Shown: positions 12,586 to 22,759 of the stretch, piece by piece
How positions within the stretch are numbered: position 1 is the stretch's first letter
How the letters are laid out: every line of letters starts with the position of its first letter
Translations under genes and position numbers: made by a program
Notes under the pieces: model-generated
The model's database searches: none
Seen by the model: only the letters and a program-made list of their open reading frames with translations
What the model was told of the DNA's origin: nothing
NCBI GenBank assembly: GCA_036936605.1
Contig: JAUPFV010000005.1
Span: forward strand, 125,730,453-125,794,452
DNA: 64,000 nt
Source: Limnanthes douglasii subsp. nivea
Lineage: Eukaryota > Streptophyta > Magnoliopsida > Brassicales > Limnanthaceae
Direction of reading: 5' to 3'

Positions 12586-13488
12586 ACAACTCGCAATGTT
12601 TATATTAAATAACTCTCAGGGTCGTATTTAATAAACAAAGAACACTAATGAGACGAAATATACAAACAACTCGCAGTTTCTCAGTATAATTTAAACAACT
12701 CGTCATGTTTATAGTAAACAACTCTCAAGATAGAGTTTAATATACAAAGAATACTCATAGGAAGAATATACAAACAACTCTCATTTCATTGATGTGATGT
12801 ACACAACTCGTAATGTTAAAATATAAACAAATCTCAAGATCGGATTTAATATACAAAAACAATTATTTTATTAGTTGACAAAGAACTATCAGTTCCTCAA
12901 TGTAATGTAAACAACTCTCATTTCCTCAGTGTAATGTAAAAAAATCGTAATGTTTATAGTAAACAACTCTCAAGATCGTATTTAATACACAAATAACACT
13001 CATGAGAAGAAATATACAAACAACTAGCATCATCTACGCTTTAAAACCTTAAACAATTCGCATCATCTTCCAAACAACTTGCAAATGGTCGAGTATAATA
13101 TACAAAAAACTCTCATGAGAAGAATATACAAACAACTCTCATTTCCTGGATTTGATATATACAACTCGCAACATTAGTAGTATACAACTCTTAAGGTATA
13201 ATTTAATATACAAAGAACACTTATTTTGTTCGTATACAAACAACTCTTATTTCCTTAGTGTAATATAAACAACTCTCGTTTCCTGGATTTGATGTACCTC
13301 AATGAAAACAACTCTCAGTTTCTCAATGTAATGTAAAAAAACTCTTATTTCCTCAGTGTAATATAATAACTCGCAATATTTATAGTAAACAACTTTCAGG
13401 ATCGTATTTAATATACAAATAATACTCGTTAGAAGAAATATACAAATAAGTCTGATTCCTCAGTGTAATTTAAACAAATCTCCATGTT
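12586..13488 (-). repeat. Inverted tandem array, right arm part 1
   Basis: Same subunits as the left arm but inverted: AACAACTCTCATTTCCTGGAT, AACAACTCGCAATGTT and AATATACAAAGAACACTCAT recur. With the left arm it forms an imperfect palindrome about 1.8 kb long. It is interrupted at 13489 by an LTR element and resumes at 14720. Confidence 0.9.
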
Positions 13489-13493
13489 CATAG

Positions 13494-13840
13494 TGATGTA
13501 GCCCAGAAAGTCCAAGCAAAAGCCTTGTTTATTTTATTTTATTTTATTCAAATATCTTATGTATTTAAATCAAATCTAATTATATTAAGATTTGATTTTA
13601 TTTTATTTTATTTTATTTTAGAATATTTATTTTATTTCCTTGTATTATAATTTAGGGTTTTGAGAAGCTCTTATATAAAGCCTCATATGCCTTAAGTTAT
13701 TTGAACTTTTTGGGAATATTATATTTTTTATCTCTGAAAATTTCACTCTTTGTTACCCTTATATTAGGGTTTCATCATGTTACCTTTGAACTAAGGTTTC
13801 ATCTATCGTTGCTTCTTCTTCTATTTCCGTTGCGTCATCA
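13494..13840 (+). repeat. 5' LTR of the 1.2-kb element
   Basis: TGATGTAGCCCAGAAAGTCC to TTGCGTCATCA, 347 bp. It carries a TTTTA microsatellite-like tract and a likely TATA region (CTTATATAAAGCC at about 13670). The matching copy is at 14367-14714. Confidence 0.95.
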
Positions 13841-13843
13841 GTT

Positions 13844-13855
13844 TGGTATCAGAGC
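13844..13855 (+). other. Primer-binding site, initiator tRNA-Met type
   Basis: TGGTATCAGAGC, three bases after the 5' LTR, is the standard plant retrotransposon primer site complementary to the 3' end of initiator tRNA-Met. Confidence 0.95.
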
Positions 13856-13889
13856 CTCAGTTCCTGCTACGGGTCAAGCATGTTTCTGA

Positions 13890-14288
13890 ATGTTGATTTC
13901 ATCTGATTCAAGGTTTAAAGAAGAGAACAACACACGTGGTCATGAAGATCTAGAAGATTGTTTGAGTATGAGGGGGCATACCAACCGTTTCAATGACGAT
14001 CGTATTGACCGGTTACTGAAGGAGTTTAAATTGGCTACCAATCGTAGAATCAAGGTAAAACTTTCTTATCGATATGTTGTCTCAGGCTATGAAGAGGTTT
14101 TCAAAACAATTTTTTTTCATCAACTGGACATGGAGATGTTGTCTTCAGGCTATGAAAAGGTTTTCGAAACTATCTTTTTCCTTCAACTGGATGGCTTGAA
14201 TGTTACTTCGAATAAGGAACACTCGAGAAGAATTTATCTTATTCCGAAATGGTCAACAATTATAATTCCCAATGTAACGATTGAATAA
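13890..14288 (+). other. Internal ORF of the non-autonomous LTR element (132 aa)
   Basis: Open frame filling most of the internal region and starting MLISSDSRFKEENNTRGHED. I recognise no retroviral domain. It contains an internal duplication: SGYEEVFKTIFFHQLD and SGYEKVFETIFFLQLD, about 25 residues apart. It may be the leftover start of a gag frame joined to unrelated sequence, and coding is unproven. Confidence 0.4.
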
Positions 14289-14366
14289 AATAAAATAAAT
14301 AATTTGGGTTCTTGATGGTGATGGAGCTATGAATTCGAGGACGAATTCTTGTCAACCAGGAGAGGA

Positions 14367-14714
14367 TGATGTAGCCCAGAAAGTCCAAGCAAAAGTCTTG
14401 TTTATTTTATTTTATTTTATTCAAATATCTTATGTATTTAAATCAAATCTAATTATATAAAGATTTGATTTTATTCTATTTTATTTTATTTTAGAATATT
14501 TATTTTATTTCCTTGTATTATAATTTAGGATTTTGAGAAGCTCTTATATAAAGCCTCATATGCCTTAAGTTATTTGAAGTTTTTGGGAATATTATATTTT
14601 TTTATCTCTGAAAATTTCACTCTTTGTTACCCTTAGATTAGGGTTTCATCATGTTACCTTTGAACTAAGGTTTCATCTATCGTTGCTTCTTCTTCTATTT
14701 CCGCTGCGTCATCA
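14367..14714 (+). repeat. 3' LTR of the 1.2-kb element
   Basis: Near-identical to 13494-13840, preceded by the GGAGAGGA polypurine tract and followed by the CATAG target duplication. The differences are mainly single-base changes and one extra T. Confidence 0.95.
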
Positions 14715-14719
14715 CATAG

Positions 14720-15175
14720 TAATCAACTCCGAGGATAGAGTTTAATATACAAAGAACACTCATGGGAAGAATATAAAAACAACTCTCATTTCATCTATGT
14801 GATGTACACAACTCACAATGTTAAAAACGTAAACAACTCTCAAAATCACATTTAATATACAAAAAACAATTATTTTATCAGTTTATAAAGAACTCTCAGT
14901 TCCTCAATGTAATGTAAACAACTCCCATTTCCTGGATTTGATGTACCTTAGTGTAAACAACTCTCAGTTTCTCAATGTAATGTAAACAACTCTCATTTCC
15001 TCAGTGTAATTTAAATAACTCGCAATATTTATTGGTAAACAACTCTTGGGATAGAGTTTAATACACAAATAACATTCATGAGAAGAAATATACAAATAAC
15101 TCGCATCTTCTATGCTTTGAAACCTCAAATAATTTGCATCATCTTCCAAACAACTTGCATCATCTATCACACATG
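14720..15175 (-). repeat. Inverted tandem array, right arm part 2
   Basis: Continuation of the right arm after the LTR insertion, with the same AACAACTCTCA and AATATACAAAGAACACTCATGG words. Removing the LTR element and one CATAG restores an array unit (TTCATAG-TAATCAACTC), confirming that the insertion split an existing array. The frame at 14964-15170 is a repeat by-product. Confidence 0.9.
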
Positions 15176-15720
15176 TCTGGACAATGATAATGTTGTATCT
15201 ATATATTGTTTCAAACCCAAAACTACTTATGGTACACTAAAAAGTAGTATATAACTGATTAAATAGCAAATAAAGACCCATTTTCGAGAAAACAACTTAC
15301 CTGATAACTGTAACCGTTAGTTTCTTCACCGGGCGGCGTAAACTTAACGAGAATTGGTCGACGACTTGTTGGTTACTTGTTTCAGGGAGTAGATGATACT
15401 TGACGGTCCAATTTTGGTGAGGAACGGCAGAAGTTACGATGGCGGTCGCTAAGGGTTTTGTCTGTGAAGAAAACAGGTAAATGAACGAGTGACTAGGTTC
15501 GGAAAGAAAGAAGGTGTCTTTTGGTGTTTAGGAGAACTTAGAAGGGGGATAAAAAATGAGTTAGAAGAGAAAAACAAAAATATATAGTCGGGAGATATTT
15601 TTGTCCAATTTTTAGGTGGAGGTATCAATTGTCACTGTCTTATTTTTAGGTACTAGTTAGTAATTAGGTAGTTGAGTGGGTATTTAGTGGTATTTTTCTC
15701 TTTTATATATATAGTTTTAA
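15176..15720 (-). other. Exon-like segment beside the array
   Basis: This is less AT-rich than its surroundings. On the minus strand, 15461-15301 is open for 53 codons (TKPLATAIVTSAVPHQNWTV and onward). It has an acceptor-like TTTTCTTCACAG before it and a strong donor-like ATCAG/GTAAGT after it. That is what a captured or decayed host exon would look like. I do not recognise the product. The stretch 15600-15720 (TTTTTAGGTACTAG-like sequence with GGGTATTTAGTGG) looks like the end of a transposon, but I could not find a matching inverted partner. Confidence 0.35.
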
Positions 15721-16495
15721 AAAAAAATTAACAAAATAATAATAATTCATTTAAATTTACCAGATAAAATAAAAATACTAAATTTATATATATTACTAAA
15801 GTATGGAATATTATTTATTTTAAATTTATCTGGTTGTATAACATAAGAAAACAAATTTGAAAGCATGGCAAAATATATAGTTCGAAACTGTTTTATAAGT
15901 GCATATCTCGGTTTCCAAAACAGGAGATCGGATTCGGACGACCGAGATCAATACTTGAGGAAAGAGGGTTTGGGGTGAAAAATAAGTGAAAGAAAATCGG
16001 AAAAGTCAATAAGTAAAGAAAAACTGGGTTTCTTTAGTACTTGGTACAATTAGTAGAAGTTAATTAGTAGTTTAAAACTTCATGTTTAATAGAAACTTAT
16101 TGTGTAATTAAAATTTAATTTATAATATAAACTTAAATTTAATTATAAAATAAAAAATGTTAAGCTATAATATAGAATTTTATTTATAAATAAAAAATTA
16201 AATTATAATATAAACGGACAACAAATTGTGTCAATTGTATCCATTTATAATATAAATTCAATTTATGAATAGTGGAATACAAAATACATAAATATTAGTT
16301 ATTTTAATTTTTTAAATAAAATTTAAATAAAATTTAAAAATATACATTCAAATATATAAAAATGAAAAAAAACACATATAATAAAGAACCAATCACGATA
16401 AAATATATAGAGAAATTATTAAAACTAGAATTTTCACTTGTCATAACATTTCAATGGTCAGTTCCATGAGTCAATGAGGTCGATATGTAATGCGC
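15721..16495. other. AT-rich stretch without genes
   Basis: Very AT-rich and low complexity. A short less AT-rich island at 15880-16000 (ATCTCGG...GACCGAGAT) contains a loose inverted repeat but no ORF I can interpret. Confidence 0.5.
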
Positions 16496-16499
16496 TCGT

Positions 16500-17335
16500 T
16501 ACGTTCACATATAGTTTTTCTTTTTGCGGTTCAAAAGTTTTTTGGATTCGGAATCATACTGTTATTATCAACACTTATGGTGTTACAATCACGACTCTCT
16601 TTCATATATAATATCCTAGTCCGAATAAGGTTATTCACTTCTTTCAAGAGTGTGTTAGCTTCAACTTGCATTGCTAGAATCTTATACAAGCCTTCAATCA
16701 TTTCCGAAGATGTATTGGCATGACTTATCTTTTGTTTATTTTTGTTATGAGGAGAACCTATTAATATTAGTTGTGGTTGGATCGTTATCAACTCTGAGAT
16801 CACAAAAAGGTTCTGATTTCGTAAACTGTTCTTCAGAATCCATCTAAATCGGACGAGACTAGTTGGTTTGAGATGTATGATAATTTGATGTTATCATTTA
16901 TAACATTATTGAATCTTTTAAAATTTCCCAACAATGATAAAATATAAAGTATTTTTCATTGGTAAGGGTTGAATATAAGTCTAGCTTAAGGATTTTTTAA
17001 ATGAAATATAATAAATAAATTAGTTATTATTTATATATACACAAACATTAACAGTTTTAATATGTTAAAATCACGTGTAATAAAAAATATTTACTTTTAC
17101 TTGATCGCCTTCGTTAGTTCCACTAACTAGTGTTCTTTCAACTTGTTTTATGGCTTGGTTTCATTTTTTAACATAATAAAAAATGTGTCTTTCCAACGAT
17201 TGTTAATTCCTTCTTTTGTTTGTTGAAAATGGTTGATGTTGTTATCAACATCTCCTAATATTGATACGTTGAATTTTTAGTTTTTTTTATTTCTAACAAT
17301 GACTTTCAGTTTGTTGTGCTCCTGCATATAAATCT
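16500..17335 (-). pseudogene. PIF/Harbinger ORF1-like (Myb/SANT-type) remnant
   Basis: Minus-strand coding remnant. Around 17300-17100 it reads KEGINNRWKDTFFIMLKNE followed by a KLKEH-LVELTKAIK-like stretch. This is the pattern of the Myb/SANT-type DNA-binding protein that accompanies plant PIF/Harbinger transposases (a Trp in a SRW-like position, then a helix, then a Gln/Lys-rich tail). The open frame at 16803-16531 (90 aa) holds SSEMIEGLYKILAMQVEANT, matching the helical C-terminal part of such proteins. The ORF1 protein helps the transposase bind element ends. It faces away from the transposase at 19.05-20.3 kb and could be from the same element. Broken by stops. The + frame at 16490-16723 is its shadow. 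Confidence 0.5.
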
Positions 17336-17539
17336 TCAAAAATTTACATATAAGCTTTGCATAGAGCTATGTATTTGCTCAAAGTTTATTTTTTGACATT
17401 TTCTGGTAGAAAATAGAATATTCTGTAGATAAACTATTGTTTTCCTTTGAGATAATAAATGTTTTTGAAATGTTATGAATGAGTTTGGTTCCAACCTTTT
17501 TTATATATAACACTCAGTACATCCTTACACAATTATGTT

Positions 17540-18535
17540 CACGTTAATAAAACACACACTAAGTTCTAATATTTCATCCAAACTTTATTTTCAGATTTGA
17601 CTAAAACCTTACACTAATATATTCAAGACAATAAAAATACATTAAGTTACAATCTTCCATCTAAAATTTACTTTTGCATTTGAATAAAGTCATACACAAC
17701 TATTTTCAAGACAAGAAAAAACTCACTAAGTTCCAATCTTTTGTCCACACTTTAATTTCAGATTTGAGTAAAGCCTTACACAACTATATTGAATATAACA
17801 AAAAAATCCATTAAATTCCAATTTTCCATCCAAAATTTAATCTCGGTTTTGTCTAAAGCCTTACACAACTATATACAAGACACGGAACAACCCCACTAAG
17901 TTCTAATTTTCCATCTAAACTTTAATTTTAGATTTGACTAAAGCCTTACACAACTATATTCAAGACATGGAAAAAATCCACTAAGTTCCAAACTTTCATC
18001 CAAACTTTAATTTCAGATTTAACTAAAGCCTTACACAACTATATTCAATACAAGAAAGCACCCGCTAAGTTCCAATTTTGCATCCAAACTTTAATTTCGG
18101 ATTTGACTAAAGCCTTACACAACTATATTCAAGACAAGAAAAAACTCACTAAGTTCCAATCTTCCAACCAAACTTTAATTTCGAATTTAACTAAAGCCTT
18201 ACACAACTATATTCAAAACAAGAAAAAATCCACTAAGTTCCAATATTATATCCAAACTTTAATTTTAGATTTGACTAAAGCCTTAAACAACTATATTTAA
18301 GACAATAAAAAATCCATTATGCTCCAATCTTCTATCCAAATTTTAATTTAGGATTTGACTAAATTCTTACACAACTACATTCAAGACAAGGAAAAACCTA
18401 CTAAGTTTCAATCTTATCTCCAAACTTTAATTTCGAATTTGACGAAAGCCTTGCACAAACACCCACTAAGTTACAATCTTCTATCTAAACTTTAATTTCG
18501 TATTTGACTAAAGCCTTAAACAACAATATTCAAGA
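17540..18535 (+). repeat. 84/85-bp minisatellite, about 12 copies
   Basis: Tandem units containing CTAAAGCCTTACACAACTATA, then TTCAAGACAAGAAAAAATCC, then ACTAAGTTCCAATCTTCCAT, then CCAAACTTTAATTTCAGATTTGA. The GCCTTACACAAC word recurs at about 17773, 17858, 17943, 18028, 18112, 18196 and 18280, giving periods of 85 then 84 bp. Outer units are more diverged. The 65-residue frame at 18103-18300 arises because the period is a multiple of three there; it is not a gene. Confidence 0.95.
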
Positions 18536-18808
18536 GAAACTTATCTTTTATCTTTATTACCCACATATACTTCTATAAATACACATAATCATCAACAATT
18601 TATCATACACAATTATTTTAATTCAAAATATTCCTCACAACTTCTTCCAATTTAAAACACTTCTCTGATATTTGTTCAACAAATGAGGTTTAATAAACTT
18701 GATTTTATTGTATATTATAGTAATATAAAGCAGATTTTGATGCATCTTAAAATAAAATTCAAAATTTTGTTAACATCGGTAACTTATTTGAAGTCAGAGT
18801 TTTTTTTA

Positions 18809-18835
18809 GGGGGGGGGGGGGGTGGGGGGGGGGGG
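18809..18835 (+). repeat. G-rich tract (G14-T-G12)
   Basis: A run of 14 G, one T and 12 G, abutting the plastid-derived tRNA fragment. It is extreme in this AT-rich context and could form a G-quadruplex. A sequencing or assembly artefact affecting its length is possible. Confidence 0.85.
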
Positions 18836-18945
18836 TGTTGCTAACTCAATGGTAGAGTACTCGGCTTTTAAGTGCGACTAGTATTTTTTACACATTTGTA
18901 TGAAGCAAAATATTCGTCCATACCAGCGGTAGATTTTGTCATAAT
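18833..18945 (+). pseudogene. trnK-UUU: Plastid-derived trnK-UUU 5' exon plus start of its intron
   Basis: TTGCTAACTCAATGGTAGAG, then TACTCGGCTTTTAA, matches the 5' exon of plastid tRNA-Lys(UUU), including the D-arm and the anticodon-loop TTTT. The exon ends at about 18871. It is followed without a gap by GTGCGACTAGTATTTTTTAC, the GUGCG 5' end of the trnK group II intron, and by ATTCGTCCATACCAGCGGTAG, which continues that intron. Similarity ends near 18945, so there is no 3' exon and no matK. This is nuclear integrant plastid DNA (a NUPT), non-functional as a tRNA. The start is altered by an inserted base (GGGTGTTGC against GGGTTGC). Confidence 0.9.
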
Positions 18946-19049
18946 GAACCCATTAATTATTATTATTATTCTGAAAAAAATACTAAAAATAAAAACAAAT
19001 TATTAATATTTGATTCTTAATACTTGATATATAGACATATCTTTCAAAA

Positions 19050-20300
19050 ATGTATGCAGAAAATGATATAGGAAATTCAAGCGGTGAAGCTTCAAAACCT
19101 CTTGGATTTGTTCATGGTCGAAGGTACAAATGTTGTAACCGTGAAGGTGGGCACATAAAATTTACGACGAATTATTTTATTGAGAATTCAACATTCTCCG
19201 ATGATGATTTTAGGCGGTGTTATTGTATGCATCATAAATTATTTTTTGATATTATGGAAGATGATTAACAAGAAAATACATACTTTCATCTAGGTCTAGA
19301 TGTGACTGAACGCAACAAGTTTACCCCACATCAGAAAATAATTGTTGCTTTACGTATGTTTACCTATGCAATGCATGCAAATAGCTTCGATGAAATATTT
19401 AATATGGGTGAACAATATGTTATAGAAACTCTATAACGGTTTGGTGAAACTGTAATAACTTTATAAAAAAAGAAGTACGTATGTGGACCAACAACACAAG
19501 ATTTATGTAAACCACTCTCTAAATTTGAACGTTGGAAATTTCGAGGTATCATCAGTTCACTTGATTGTATGCACCAGACTAGGAAAAATATCCAATTGGT
19601 TAGCAATAATCATGCACTAGTAGGTCCAAAAACCAATTATTATGTTAGAAGTAGTTGATTCCCATGATAATGGATATGGTATATATTTTTTAGTATTTAT
19701 GAGCTCAAAATGATGTAACCATTCTCAATCGTTCGCCATTCTTCAATGACTTAATTAATGTGAATACTCCAACCGTAGATTATGTTGTAAATGGCCATGA
19801 ACATAATATTACATACTATGTTACAGATGGTGTTTATCCAATGTGGGTAACACTTATCTAAGTTATTCGATCAAGAACTCACCTTTAAGAGAATTTATTC
19901 TCTAAAATGAAAAAATTATCTTATAAGGACGTAGAATGAACGTTTAGTAATCTACAAGCTCAGTTTGTCATAATAATAAAACTAGGTCGCAGTTGGAGTA
20001 CAAAAAAAATTCTGATGTCATGATTACATGTGTGATATTACATAACATAATTATGGGAGAAAATATGATGAGTATGCATACCAATATTTCGAAAAAGATG
20101 AAACTGACCTCGTCATATCTCGAAGAGCACGAGCATGTATATAGGAATGTAATAACATGGATATGGATAATAGGAGAATAAATTCCTCACTTAAAGAGTA
20201 CATTATTCGTCATTGGTCAATCCGCAACGAAAGATTAAATAAACGAATACATAATTATTTTATCAAATATATGTGGTCTGAACATGGTCGATATGAGTAG
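19050..20300 (+). pseudogene. PIF/Harbinger DDE transposase remnant
   Basis: Decayed transposase of the DDE_Tnp_4 type, read through frameshifts and stops. The N-terminal part at 19050-19267 contains FSDDDFRRCYCMHHKLFFDI, the pre-catalytic helical region. About 19290-19420 gives FTPHQKIIVALRMFTYAMHA and a MGEQYVIETL helix. The catalytic region shows ISSLDCMHQT (first Asp) near 19560, YVTDGVYPMW (second Asp) near 19830 and an ERTFSNLQAQF motif (Glu) near 19940. The C-terminal part at 19993-20181 has DVMITCVILHNIIM, and the end near 20300 reads RNERLNKRIHNYFIKYMWSE. All three acidic catalytic positions are still visible, but the gene is interrupted. No terminal inverted repeats could be assigned. 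Confidence 0.85.
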
Positions 20301-22640
20301 TATTTATGTTGTTTAAGTAAAAAAAATAACCAAAGTTTTCTTCAATGTTGTTTAAATGTATTGTTTTAATTTAACATTATATTATAATATTAACATTTAT
20401 TATTTTTAATTTAAGTTGGAACTTTTATTATTATTTGGAATCGTGTTTTTTTATTAGACGTTTCGCAACTGCTTTTGTAACAATTTTTTGTGTGTTAACA
20501 ATTTGAGTACATCAAAATTAACTCGATATTGCAACATTAAACATGAAAATAAAACAAATACAATAGATTAAAGGGCTAAAAAGAACATAAACAAACACAA
20601 AAACGGTTATGAACTTAAAAAAATATAAACAAATACAATCTCCAACAGTAACCAAATGATCATAAAACAACGGATAACACATATAAGAGTAGAATCCTTA
20701 CATATCAAATTCAAGGAAGTGCAAATGTTCCAGCTTACTGCCAACTAGGTCCAACTCAATATCGTAAAGTATGTATTCTTTAGTTGAATCATTAACCCTC
20801 ATACCAACCATATTATGCAGCTCTTTCTGACATTGCGCGGGAGGTCATAAATCAGAATATTCGGAATCCAAAAAACGATTTTGTAATACATAAGCAAACA
20901 TTTAAACACAAACTAAAGAACACCAAGCGAATATAAAACAACATTAAACATAAACATAAAATAGATACCAATAACTTAAAGTGATCAAAGGAACATAAAA
21001 CAACATTAAATATGAACATAAAACAACAATTTATTTAATTAAAATTATATCATTCGTTAAAAGTGGAACTCCTCAATGCTTCTTCTTTTTTAATGATTTG
21101 TTATTCCTTTTAACGTAGTGTATCGTTTTTAAAAAAACAGTTACTTTCAAATGGAACGAGTTATACCCCTTCTTCACGACGACATTTCCTCCTACACCTT
21201 CATACATGTACATATATAACACTTCGTTTATAAAACCATCAGTAGTATAATCCGACCTCTTCATCTTCATATACTTGACGGCTTGGAGGAGATGAATCTT
21301 AATTGACAATCTATTCGATATCGAACAAAAGTACGAGTCTTTTATAGACTATATTTAAGTAGATTGAGTTACGTGTTCAAAGTTATGTAATTATGGACCT
21401 TTATATATAGGAAAGGAATTGGCGGGTAACATTTTGGTAGGAATTATTATTAGCGGATAACATTATGACGGGACTTACTATTGGCGGTAACATTTAGGTG
21501 AGAATTATTAAGTGTTTATTTTATTAATCATTGATCGTAGCACTAAATTGCATCAATTTGTAAGTGCATTAAACCAATCGTTAATCGTTATAATCTCATG
21601 TTAATTTTTACCTCTAACCTTCACGATCTTTTCAAAGTAATTATCATATATTATCGTTAAAGTGATTGGTGATACTCAACCCTAAGTAATTTGAAAATTC
21701 AAAAATATTGGAATTTTTTAATAAGACGATGCTTTTTTAACTCCATAGATTATTTTATGGTTTGAAAGTGTAGTAACATAATAACCTATAAAATTAAATT
21801 TAAGAGTTATAGAAACATTATAAACTTAAAATATTTCAAATAATCAATGTTATTGATTTACTTACACATACAAAATGGTCATCAACTACTAAAATAATTC
21901 TCATATCTAGAACATAAATATTAATTTATCATGAATAAAAATAAAACAACTAAATTTAAAACATAAATTTAAAGTAAATAATCATGTAAAAAAATACAAA
22001 ATATATAATATTAATATTATTATACGTTTAATTATTTATTAGTGGAATTAATAAATGTAGAATTATAATATAGTATTATAAAGATTGAGAAAGTGAGAAA
22101 TAGAAAGAGTGAGATGAATAATACAAAGATATTAAAATTATTTAAATTAAATTTTATGTTAAAGGTCGCTAGAATAGTAAAGTAATGGAAAAATTATATG
22201 ACATATTTGTAAATAAATGAAAGTCTCCAAGTTTCAACCAAATCTAAAAAAACCAATGATTTGGGAATGAATTAAAAAAGCGAACTTAAAACATAAGTAA
22301 ACAACTTCAAATGTAAATAATTTTCCTCATCGTTCAAACACCAAGAAGGCAAATCCATATCATGGAATTATCCAAAGAAAATATATCATAGATAACTCGG
22401 TTTTTGACAATCTCTCTTTTTAATCAAATAAAAAATAATCGGGTCACAATATCAACAACACAAGATCATTTGTAAAAGTTACAAGACCCAAAAATAAAGA
22501 ATGCACGCATGAACAGGTTCTCTACCGGACAAATGAAGATTACCAAACGATCATCTTCCAAGAAGCTCATAAGAAATTTCTTCTCTCTTCTTGTAAATTT
22601 ACATTAGTCATTAAATTTTTCTATGATAGACCTTAAAATG
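20301..22640. other. AT-rich stretch, no assignable gene
   Basis: Mostly low-complexity AT-rich DNA. A 78-codon minus-strand frame at 21073-21309 (MSIKIHLLQAVKYMKMKRSD) has no recognisable domain. 20730-20850 is slightly less AT-rich. Part of this may be the 3' end of the PIF/Harbinger element. Confidence 0.4.
21419..21513 (+). repeat. Three short direct repeats of about 30 bp
   Basis: Three diverged copies of GGCGGGTAACATTTTGGTAG-like sequence, each ending GAATTATTA or GACTTACTATT, at about 21419, 21451 and 21483. Such subterminal repeats are common near DNA-transposon ends, but no element end was identified. Confidence 0.6.
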
Positions 22641-22759
22641 AAGAAATCATAAATTTCTTAGATACCTTTAAATTTCTAGGCCTATATAATATTTCTATCT
22701 CGGATTATAGACACGCATTAATAGAATTAGAAAACATTAAAAATGTCATCAAAATTTTA

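Larger units (their letters stand above)
13494..14714 (+). mobile_element. Non-autonomous LTR retrotransposon inserted in the array
   Basis: Complete short element of 1221 bp: LTRs at 13494-13840 and 14367-14714 (about 347 bp each, TGATGTAGCCC to GCGTCATCA), primer site at 13844-13855, polypurine tract GGAGAGGA at 14359-14366. The flanks are a perfect 5-bp target duplication, CATAG at 13489-13493 and 14715-14719. By hand I count roughly eight to ten differences between the LTRs, so insertion was fairly recent. The internal region is only 526 bp with no enzyme domains. The sequence before the polypurine tract (GAATTCGAGGACGAATTCTT) resembles the 3' end of Ty3/gypsy pol, so this is probably a deletion derivative mobilised in trans. 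Confidence 0.95.

Noticed and set aside
18103..18300. 65-codon ORF with repeating peptide
   Set aside because: Caused by the 84-bp minisatellite being a multiple of three; no start context or domain.
18833..18945. Functional nuclear tRNA-Lys gene
   Set aside because: Only the 5' half is present, followed by the plastid group II intron start; no 3' half or T-arm.
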